Shown: piece after piece, positions 57,562-64,000 of the stretch
Numbering within the stretch: position 1 is the stretch's first letter
Layout of the letters: every line of letters begins with the position of its first letter
Origin: CAVOOW01 sp963697675
GTDB lineage: Bacteria > Actinomycetota > Actinomycetes > JACCUZ01
Direction of reading: 5' to 3'
NCBI GenBank assembly: GCA_963697675.1
Contig: CAVOOW010000006.1
Span: 682,001-746,000 of the forward strand
Length of the DNA stretch: 64,000 nucleotides
Notes under the pieces: model-generated
Told to the model about the DNA's origin: nothing
Database searches by the model: none
The model's input: the letters and a program-made list of their open reading frames with translations, nothing else
Position numbers and translations under genes: made by a program

Positions 57562-59421
57562 GTGGCAAAGAACGTGCATCAGCTGGACCGGGTGATCATC
57601 CGTTTTGCCGGCGACTCCGGCGACGGGATGCAGCTGACGGGCGATCGATTCACCTCCGAGACGGCGGCGTTCGGCAACGACCTGTCCACGCTGCCCGACT
57701 TCCCGGCCGAGATCCGGGCGCCGGCAGGCACCCTGCCGGGCGTCTCCGCCTTCCAGCTGCACTTCGCCGACCACGACATCATGACTCCGGGAGACCGGCC
57801 CGACGTGCTCGTGGCGATGAACCCGGCCGCCCTGATGGCCAACGTCGGCGACCTGCCCCCGGGCGCCGACATCATCGTGAACACCGACGAGTTCACCAAG
57901 CGCAACCTCGCCAAGGTCGGCTACGCCGTGAGCCCCCTCGACGACGACTCGCTCGACGGCTTCAGCGTCCACCCCGTCGGCCTCACCTCGATGACCGTGG
58001 AGGCGCTGAAGGACTTCGACATCTCCAAGAAGGACGCCGAACGCGCGAAGAACATGTTCGCGCTGGGCCTGCTGTCCTGGCTCTACAACCGTCCCACCGA
58101 CGGCACGCTGCGGTTCCTGGAGACCAAGTTCGCCCGCAACGAGACGATCATGAAGGCCAACATCACCGCCTTCAACGCGGGCTGGAACTTCGGCGAGACG
58201 ACCGAGGACTTCTCGATCTCCTACGAGATCAAGCCGGCCACGCAGCCCTCCGGCACATATCGCAACATCTCCGGCAACCTCGCGCTGTCCTACGGCCTCG
58301 TGGCGGCCTCGCAGCGCAGCGGGCTGCCGCTGTTCCTCGGGTCCTACCCGATCACGCCGGCGTCCGACGTGCTGCACGAGCTGTCCAAGCACAAGCGGTT
58401 CGGGGTACGAACGTTCCAGGCCGAGGACGAGATCGCGGCGGTCGGCGCTGCACTTGGCGCGTCGTACGGCGGATCTCTTGCCGTGACGTCGACCTCCGGC
58501 CCCGGCCTGGCGCTCAAGCAGGAGACCATCGGCCTGGGTGTCTCCCTCGAGCTGCCGCTGATCATCATCGACGTGCAGCGCGCCGGCCCGTCGACCGGCA
58601 TGCCGACCAAGACCGAGCAGGCCGACCTGTTGCAGGCGATGTTCGGGCGCAACGGCGAGTCGCCGGTGCCGATCGTCGCTCCGCGGTCGCCATCCGACTG
58701 CTTCGACACCGCGATCGAGGCCGCCCGCATCGCGACGACCTTCCGGGTGCCGGTGATCCTGCTCTCCGACGGCTATCTGGCCAACGGCTCCGAGCCGTGG
58801 CGCATCCCCGAGGTCGACGACCTGCCCGACCTGCGCATCACCTTCGCGACGGAGCACAACAAGACCCTCGACGACGGGTCCACCGCGTTCTGGCCCTACC
58901 TGCGCGACCCCGAGACGCTCGCCCGGCCCTGGGCCATCCCCGGCACAGCCGGGCTCGAGCACCGCATCGGCGGCATCGAGAAGTCCGACGGCACGGGGAA
59001 CATCTCGTACGACCCCGCCAACCACGACTTCATGGTGCGCACCCGCCAGGCCAAGGTCGACCGGGTCGCCGCATCGATCCCGCCGCTCGAGGTCGAGGAC
59101 CCGGGCGGGCAGGCCCGTGTGCTGGTCCTCGGCTGGGGTTCCACCTACGGCCCGATCGGCGCCGCTGCCCGAGTGGTGCGCTCGCACGGCATCGACGTCG
59201 CGCAGGCTCACCTGCGCCATCTCAACCCCTTCCCGAGCGACCTCGACGAGATCCTGCACCGCTACGACAAGGTGCTGGTGCCGGAGATGAACCTCGGGCA
59301 GCTGGCCATGCTGATCCGCGCGAAATACCTCGTCGACGCGATCAGCTACAACCAGGTCCGCGGGCTGCCGTTCACGGTCGAGGAGCTCGCAGCGGTGATC
59401 GAGGAGGTCGCAGCGCAGTGA
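57562..59421 (+). CDS. korA: 2-oxoacid:ferredoxin oxidoreductase, fused gamma-alpha subunit
   Basis: With KorB it oxidatively decarboxylates 2-oxoglutarate (or a related 2-oxoacid) with CoA and reduces ferredoxin. The 619 residues begin with the gamma domain (VIIRFAGDSGDGMQLTGDRF, DIIVNTDEFTKRNLAKVGY). The alpha domain follows from about residue 215 (GSYPITPASDVLHELSKHK, AEDEIAAVGAALGASYGGSL, VQRAGPSTGMPTKTEQADLL). This gamma-alpha fusion is the form found in actinobacteria, where it can replace 2-oxoglutarate dehydrogenase. Coupled to korB by GTGA. Confidence 0.95.
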   Translation: MAKNVHQLDRVIIRFAGDSGDGMQLTGDRFTSETAAFGNDLSTLPDFPAEIRAPAGTLPGVSAFQLHFADHDIMTPGDRPDVLVAMNPAALMANVGDLPPGADIIVNTDEFTKRNLAKVGYAVSPLDDDSLDGFSVHPVGLTSMTVEALKDFDISKKDAERAKNMFALGLLSWLYNRPTDGTLRFLETKFARNETIMKANITAFNAGWNFGETTEDFSISYEIKPATQPSGTYRNISGNLALSYGLVAASQRSGLPLFLGSYPITPASDVLHELSKHKRFGVRTFQAEDEIAAVGAALGASYGGSLAVTSTSGPGLALKQETIGLGVSLELPLIIIDVQRAGPSTGMPTKTEQADLLQAMFGRNGESPVPIVAPRSPSDCFDTAIEAARIATTFRVPVILLSDGYLANGSEPWRIPEVDDLPDLRITFATEHNKTLDDGSTAFWPYLRDPETLARPWAIPGTAGLEHRIGGIEKSDGTGNISYDPANHDFMVRTRQAKVDRVAASIPPLEVEDPGGQARVLVLGWGSTYGPIGAAARVVRSHGIDVAQAHLRHLNPFPSDLDEILHRYDKVLVPEMNLGQLAMLIRAKYLVDAISYNQVRGLPFTVEELAAVIEEVAAQ

Positions 59422-60503
59422 CGAGTCCCCACCTGGGAAACGGAATGGCCGGGGAACCCCGCCGGTACGCATCCCTCGACCTGGTGCCGAAGACCAGCGA
59501 GCCGCAGAAGGCGAAGGACTTCAAGACCGATCAGGAGGTGCGCTGGTGCCCCGGGTGCGGCGACTACGCCATCCTCGCGGCCGTGCAGTCGTTCATGCCC
59601 GAGCTGGGGCTGGCGAAGGAGAACATCGTCTTCGTCTCGGGCATCGGGTGCTCGTCGCGGTTCCCCTATTACATGGACACCTTCGGCATGCACTCGATCC
59701 ACGGGCGGGCGCCGGCCATCGCGACCGGCCTCGCATCGTCGCGGCCCGACCTGTCCGTGTGGGTCGTCACCGGTGACGGCGACGCGCTCTCGATCGGTGG
59801 CAACCACCTGATCCACGCACTGCGCCGCAACGTCAACCTCAAGATCCTGCTGTTCAACAACCGCATCTATGGGCTGACGAAGGGCCAGTACTCCCCCACG
59901 TCCGAGCTCGGCAAGATCACCAAGTCCACCCCGATGGGATCGCTGGACGCGCCGTTCAACCCGGTGTCGCTGGCTCTCGGCGCGGAGGCGACGTTCGTCG
60001 CGCGGGCCATCGACAGCGACCGCAAGCACCTCACGTCGGTGCTGCGCGCTGCCGCCGACCACCGGGGCACGGCACTGGTCGAGATCTATCAGAACTGCAA
60101 CATCTTCAACGACGACGCCTTCGAGCCGCTGAAGGACCCCGCCACCCGCGACGACTTCACGATCCGGCTCGAGCACGGTGAGCCGATCCGGTGGGGCGCG
60201 GACCTGCAGTACGGCGTCGTCCGCTCCCGGGACGCGTCGCTCAAGGTGGTCGACGTGGCCGACGTCAGCGATGACGAGATCGTCGTGCACGACGCGCACA
60301 ACCCCGACCCGTCCCACGCCTTCGACCTGTCCCGGCTGGCCGAGCAGTCCCTCGCGCGCACGCCGATCGGCGTCTTCCGCGCGGTCGAACGACCGGTCTA
60401 TGACGACCTGATGAGCGACCAGCTCGACAAGGCGCGCGCGACCCAGCCGGCCGCCGACCTTGGGGGCCTGCTGACGGGCATCGACCCGTGGACCGTCCCC
60501 TGA
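59418..60503 (+). CDS. korB: 2-oxoacid:ferredoxin oxidoreductase, beta subunit
   Basis: Thiamine-diphosphate and 4Fe-4S subunit of 361 residues. Cluster cysteines are in RWCPGCGDYAIL, SGIGCSSRFPYYM and IYQNCNIFNDDAF. The TPP motif is VVTGDGDALSIGGNHLIHAL, followed by NNRIYGLTKGQYSPTSE. GTG 59418 overlaps the korA stop and has GAGGAGG ten bases upstream; an ATG at 59445 is a weaker alternative. With the divergent nuo operon this suggests ferredoxin-linked respiration. Confidence 0.95.
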   Translation: MTSPHLGNGMAGEPRRYASLDLVPKTSEPQKAKDFKTDQEVRWCPGCGDYAILAAVQSFMPELGLAKENIVFVSGIGCSSRFPYYMDTFGMHSIHGRAPAIATGLASSRPDLSVWVVTGDGDALSIGGNHLIHALRRNVNLKILLFNNRIYGLTKGQYSPTSELGKITKSTPMGSLDAPFNPVSLALGAEATFVARAIDSDRKHLTSVLRAAADHRGTALVEIYQNCNIFNDDAFEPLKDPATRDDFTIRLEHGEPIRWGADLQYGVVRSRDASLKVVDVADVSDDEIVVHDAHNPDPSHAFDLSRLAEQSLARTPIGVFRAVERPVYDDLMSDQLDKARATQPAADLGGLLTGIDPWTVP

Positions 60504-60672
60504 CCGTGCCCCCCTCCGCGGAGTGGTGAGGTAGGCACCCAGAACGGCGGTCGCGGCCTGCCCAACTCACCATTCGCGCGATGTCGCGAGGGCCGCCGGC
60601 GGCGAGCAACCCACGGTTTCCGGCCACCGCTGCGCGAGATCGCGTCAGGTTCCTCCGACATCAGCAAAGCGG

Positions 60673-60702
60673 TTGGACACTCCTTACGGTCGCGGCTAGC
60701 GT
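60673..60702 (+). promoter_or_regulatory. Promoter of rarD, leaderless
   Basis: TTGGAC (60673-60678), an 18-base spacer, and TAGCGT (60697-60702), then six bases to the GTG start. Both boxes fit an actinobacterial sigma-70 promoter, and the spacing makes the GTG the transcript start. The preceding 60504-60672 shows no gene. Confidence 0.6.
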
Positions 60703-60708
60703 TGCCGC

Positions 60709-61632
60709 GTGGAGATAGACAACCGACGCGGCATGGCGTACGGCGTCGCGGCCTATTTCCTCTGGGGACTGTTCCCGCTCTACTGGCGGTTGCTCGAGCC
60801 CGCATCCTCGGTCGAGATCGTCGCGCACCGCCTGATGTGGACGCTGCCCTTCGTCCTGGTGATCCTGGCGGTCACCCGCGACTGGGGATGGTTGGGACCG
60901 TTTGCCAGCGACCGTGCGTCGCAATGGCGGTTGGCGGTCGCCTCCGTGGTCATCACTGCGAACTGGCTGCTCTACATCTACGCCGTCAACAGCGAGCAGG
61001 TCGTGGAGACGTCGCTGGGCTATTTCATCAACCCGCTCGTGACCGTGCTGATCGGCGTCCTGCTGCTCGGCGAGCGGCTCAACCGGGTCCAGTGGGTGGC
61101 GGTGGGGCTCGGCACGGCGGCCGTGCTCGTGATCGCGGTCGACTACGGCCGGCCGCCATGGATCGCCCTGGGGCTCGCGTTCTCGTTCGCCATCTACGGC
61201 CTGATCAAGAATCAGGTCGGCCCCCGGGTCGGCGCGGTCGCCTCCCTGTCGGTCGAGTCGGCCGTCATGTTCCTGCCGGCGCTGCTGTGCCTGCTCATCC
61301 TCGAGGGGCGCGGCGACGCCGACTTCGGCCATCACGGACCGGGACACGCGGCCCTGTTGGCGACCGCGGGGGTCGCGACCGCCGTACCCCTGCTCTTCTT
61401 CGCGGCGGCGGCCCGCCGCGTGCCGCTCACCGTGATGGGCCTGCTGCAGTACCTCGCACCGGTGCTCCAGTTCCTGACCGGGGTGCTGATCCTCGACGAG
61501 CCGATGCCGGCAGCACGACTGGTGGGATTCGTGCTCGTGTGGGCGGCTCTCGTACTGCTGAGCATCGACGGTCTGCGCACCCGGCAACGCACCCGCCGCA
61601 CAACAATGCCAACCGGCTCCGCTCGCGTCTGA
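60709..61632 (+). CDS. rarD: RarD-like EamA-family transporter
   Basis: Membrane protein with ten predicted helices in two EamA halves, 307 residues: GMAYGVAAYFLWGLFPLYWR, EIVAHRLMWTLPFV, NWLLYIYAVNSEQVVETSLG then YFINPLVTVLIGVLLLGERL, and GLLQYLAPVLQFLTGVLILD E. This is the RarD pattern, first noted through chloramphenicol sensitivity; substrates are not established. Starts at GTG without a Shine-Dalgarno. Confidence 0.92.
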   Translation: MEIDNRRGMAYGVAAYFLWGLFPLYWRLLEPASSVEIVAHRLMWTLPFVLVILAVTRDWGWLGPFASDRASQWRLAVASVVITANWLLYIYAVNSEQVVETSLGYFINPLVTVLIGVLLLGERLNRVQWVAVGLGTAAVLVIAVDYGRPPWIALGLAFSFAIYGLIKNQVGPRVGAVASLSVESAVMFLPALLCLLILEGRGDADFGHHGPGHAALLATAGVATAVPLLFFAAAARRVPLTVMGLLQYLAPVLQFLTGVLILDEPMPAARLVGFVLVWAALVLLSIDGLRTRQRTRRTTMPTGSARV

Positions 61633-61729
61633 CCCCGCCAGTTGACCACGTTTGGCACCCGGGGCGTCGCTTCAGCATGCGTGCACGCCTGCTGAGGCGA
61701 CGGTTCGCCGGCATGCCGAACGTGGTCGA
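61627..61729 (+). repeat. REP-like hairpin element, copy B (complete)
   Basis: It starts at the rarD stop codon. Outer arms GACCACGTTTGGCA (61644-61657) and TGCCGAACGTGGTC (61714-61727) pair with one G-U. Inner arms GTCGCTTCAGCA and TGCTGAGGCGAC pair with one mismatch. The tip GCGTGCACGC is a perfect palindrome. Together they form a cruciform of about 85 bases. Segments match copy A at 37.65 kb. Confidence 0.8.
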
Positions 61730-61748
61730 TTCGCGGGGGAGGCGGCGG

Positions 61749-62762
61749 TCAGGTGGTGCGGGTGACGACCGAGTCGCAGAGGGACTCGAGGGCGGCCCGG
61801 ACGGGGCCGTCCGGCAGCGGCGCGAGGACCGAGCGGGCGTCTGCCGCGACGCGGCGCAGGTCGTCGCGCGCGGCCTCCATCGCCGGGTGGGCGCGCAGCA
61901 GGGCCAGCGCCTCGCTGTGCCGGGCGTCGTCGCTCAGGTCGCTGTCGAGCAGGGCCAGCAGTCGGAGGTCGGCGAGGTCCTCGGACGACGTGCGACGGGC
62001 GTGGAGCACCGGCAGCGTCGGCACACCCTCGCGCAGATCGGTGCCGGGGATCTTGCCCGAGGCCGTGCTCTCGGAGCTGACGTCGAGGATGTCGTCGGAG
62101 AGCTGGAAGGCCGTGCCGATCCGCTCACCGAACCGGGTCATCACGTCGATCACCGCGTCGTCGGCCCCGGACAGCATCGCGCCGAAACGGCCCGAGGTCG
62201 CGATCAGCGAGCCGGTCTTGTCCGCGACGACCGCGAGGTAGTGCTCGACAGGATCATCGGTCGCGCTCGGCCCGACGGTCTCGCGGATCTGGCCGGTGAC
62301 CAGGCGCTCGAAGGTCCGCGCCTGCAGCCGCACCGCCTCCGGGCCCAGGTCGGCGAGGATGTCGGAAGCCCGCGCGAACAGGAAGTCGCCGGTCAGGATC
62401 GCGACGGTGTTGTCCCAGCGGGCGTTGGCGCTGGCGGCACCCCTGCGCAGCGGCGCCTCATCCATCACGTCGTCGTGATAGAGCGTCGCGAGGTGGGTCA
62501 GCTCGACGACGACGGCCGCCGGCACGACACCGGGGGCGCTCGGGTCGCCCAGCTGGGCGGCGAGCAGCACGAGCAGCGGTCGGAACCGCTTGCCGCCGGC
62601 CTCGACCAGGTGGCGCGAGGTCTCGGCCACGAACGGGAAGTCACTCTTGAGCGCCTCGTGCAGGGCGATCTCGACTGCGGCCATGCCCTCACGCAGCGAG
62701 GCCTCCAACGCGGGGTCGACGCCCGACAGGCCGAACGGGCCGCTTGCGGTGGTCACCCGCAC
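61749..62762 (-). CDS. Polyprenyl diphosphate synthase (probably menaquinone side chain)
   Basis: Trans-prenyltransferase of 337 residues with GGKRFRPLLVLLAAQLG, the first Asp-rich motif LYHDDVMDEAPLRRG, the second LSDDILDVSSES, and the GTDLREGVPTLPVL segment. Chain length cannot be read with confidence. The location beside the nuo operons and the family in this synteny suggest hepta- to nonaprenyl diphosphate for menaquinone, the quinone that complex I would reduce. Confidence 0.9.
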   Translation of the reverse strand: MRVTTASGPFGLSGVDPALEASLREGMAAVEIALHEALKSDFPFVAETSRHLVEAGGKRFRPLLVLLAAQLGDPSAPGVVPAAVVVELTHLATLYHDDVMDEAPLRRGAASANARWDNTVAILTGDFLFARASDILADLGPEAVRLQARTFERLVTGQIRETVGPSATDDPVEHYLAVVADKTGSLIATSGRFGAMLSGADDAVIDVMTRFGERIGTAFQLSDDILDVSSESTASGKIPGTDLREGVPTLPVLHARRTSSEDLADLRLLALLDSDLSDDARHSEALALLRAHPAMEAARDDLRRVAADARSVLAPLPDGPVRAALESLCDSVVTRTT

Positions 62763-62800
62763 ATCATCCCTGACGAAGCCATCGGAGCACGAACTGCCCT

Positions 62801-64000
62801 TCAGCGAACGAACTGCGAGGCTTGCCCCGCCAGGTCGAGAACCTGGGTGGGCCAGACGCCGAGCAAGATCGTCACACCGGCGCAGAGCGAGATGGTGAGC
62901 GTCGTGAGCGGGCTGGGTACGGCGACGGTGGGCCCGTCAGGCGCCGGGGCCGAGAAGAACATCAGCACGACCACCCGGAAGTAGAAGAAGGCCGCGATCG
63001 CACTCATCACGACGCCGATGACGGCGAGCGGGGCCGCGTCACCGGCGATCGCCGCGGAGAACACCGCGAACTTCGCGGTGAACCCGCTGGTCAGCGGGAT
63101 GCCCGCCATGGCGGCCAGGAACAGCGTGAACGTCCAGGCGACCAGCGGTGAACGGCGGGCCAGCCCTGCCCACTGGGAGAGATGGGTCGCCTCGCCGCCT
63201 GCGTCGCGCACGAGTGTCACCACGGCGAAGGCACCGATCGTCATGAAGCCGTAGACGAGCAGATAGAACAGGACGCTCGAGACGCCGAGCACCTCACCGG
63301 TCTTGGCGTCGATCGTGTCCGTGGCGACCAGTCCGGTGAGGATGAAGCCGGCGTGGGCGATCGAGCTGTAGGCCAGCAGGCGCTTCACGTCGGTCTGGGT
63401 GAGCGCGACCACGGAGCCCACCACCATGGTGAGGATCGCGACCGCCCACAAGATGGGCTGCCACTGCCATGCCATCCCGCCGAGCCCGACGTAGAACACC
63501 CGCAGCAGGGCGCCGAACGCGGCGACCTTCGTGCAGGCGGCCATGAACCCGGTGACCGGTGTGGGCGCTCCCTGGTAGACGTCAGGCGTCCACGAGTGGA
63601 ACGGTGCGGCGCCGACCTTGAACAGCAGCCCGACGGCCAGCAGGGCAGTGCCGGTCACGAGCAGCGCGTCCGAACCGGTGTTCGAGCTGACGGCCGTGGC
63701 GATGCCGGAGAGCTGCACGGTGCCGGCGTAGCCGTAGAGCAGTGCGACGCCGTAGAGGAAGAAGGCCGAGGAGAACGCCCCGAGCAGGAAGTACTTGAGC
63801 GACGCCTCCTGGCTCAGCAGCCGGCGCCGGCGGGCCAGCCCGCACAACAGGTAGAGCGGCAGCGAGAGCACCTCGAGGGCGACGAACATCGTGAGCAGGT
63901 CGGTCGAGGCCGGGAAGAGCAGCATGCCCCCGACCGCGAACATGGTGAGCGGGAACACCTCGGTCTGGGTGACCCCGGTGGCCGTGAGCACCCGCTCGTG
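62801..64000 (-). CDS. nuoN: NuoN of a second complex I operon, 5' end outside the window
   Basis: The frame runs off the right edge. The visible ~399 residues include MFVALEVLSLPLYLLCGLAR, EASLKYFLLGAFSSAFFLYG, LLFKVGAAPFHSWTPDVYQG then APTPVTGFMAACTKVAAFGA and KRLLAYSSIAHAGFILTGLV. Being the terminal gene in typical nuoA-N operons, it indicates a standard 14-gene operon continues to the right. Its sequence is clearly different from the NuoN at 48.7 kb. Confidence 0.92.
   Translation of the reverse strand, partial: HERVLTATGVTQTEVFPLTMFAVGGMLLFPASTDLLTMFVALEVLSLPLYLLCGLARRRRLLSQEASLKYFLLGAFSSAFFLYGVALLYGYAGTVQLSGIATAVSSNTGSDALLVTGTALLAVGLLFKVGAAPFHSWTPDVYQGAPTPVTGFMAACTKVAAFGALLRVFYVGLGGMAWQWQPILWAVAILTMVVGSVVALTQTDVKRLLAYSSIAHAGFILTGLVATDTIDAKTGEVLGVSSVLFYLLVYGFMTIGAFAVVTLVRDAGGEATHLSQWAGLARRSPLVAWTFTLFLAAMAGIPLTSGFTAKFAVFSAAIAGDAAPLAVIGVVMSAIAAFFYFRVVVLMFFSAPAPDGPTVAVPSPLTTLTISLCAGVTILLGVWPTQVLDLAGQASQFVR

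Noticed and set aside
57454..59472. Long minus-strand open frame upstream of and continuous with nuoA
   Set aside because: It runs antisense to korA. nuoA homology starts at the TTG at 57453, which has its own Shine-Dalgarno.

Overview
The window comes from a high-GC actinomycete. The evidence is the frequent GTG and TTG starts, the GTGA/ATGA stop-start overlaps, hairpin terminators without U-tracts, an actinobacterial-type L10 leader, gamma-alpha fused KorA, PspC-type sensor proteins and mce genes beside rpoB. From memory, the backbone order (nuo, polyprenyl synthase, korAB, second nuo set, htpX, yajQ, rpmG, hadAB, murB, adenosine deaminase, aminotransferase, tRNA-Trp, secE, nusG, rplK/A/J/L, rpoB/C, rpsL/G, fusA, tuf, rpsJ operon) is close to that of Streptomyces coelicolor. 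The mce genes between rplL and rpoB point away from Streptomyces itself. I cannot name the genus.

Positions 1-10.5 kb hold the S10/spc and str operons on the minus strand. From 10.7 to 18.6 kb is rpoB-rpoC. From 18.8 to 23.0 kb lies a damaged mce (lipid-import) locus: two frameshifted Mce-associated genes, a truncated mceF, an intact lipoprotein mceE, the C-terminal part of another Mce protein, and the first ~72 codons of the ABC ATPase joined to it out of frame. From 23.4 to 27.8 kb come rplL, rplJ, rplA, rplK, nusG, secE and tRNA-Trp. From 27.9 to 34.1 kb are a PLP aminotransferase, an adenosine-deaminase-family gene, a palindrome-rich spacer, murB, hadB, hadA, a membrane protein, rpmG, and tRNA-Met, -Thr and -Tyr.

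Positions 34-38 kb hold a LiaFSR-like envelope-stress group (PspC/LiaF-like protein, PspC-domain sensor kinase, LuxR-type regulator) and yajQ. From 38.2 to 45.8 kb is an accessory cassette that looks like surface-glycan synthesis: sulfotransferase, an Alg13-like/methyltransferase fusion, an Alg14-like subunit, a sugar-epimerase/DegT-aminotransferase fusion, a methyltransferase, a broken radical SAM gene and a broken secreted LamG-like gene. htpX and a secreted VWA protein follow.

From 48.7 to 60.5 kb is the most interesting physiological unit. It is a ten-gene complex I-like operon (nuoA,B,C,H,I,J,K,L,M,N) with no nuoD, E, F or G, divergent from korA-korB, a 2-oxoacid:ferredoxin oxidoreductase. 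The arrangement suggests a ferredoxin-fed, proton-pumping quinone reductase. A rarD-like transporter, a polyprenyl diphosphate synthase (menaquinone side chain) and the 3' part of a second nuoN, probably from the full nuo operon beyond the right edge, close the window.

Apparent frameshifts are frequent in accessory genes and nearly absent from the housekeeping genes. They may be real decay or assembly indels, and each is noted where it occurs.
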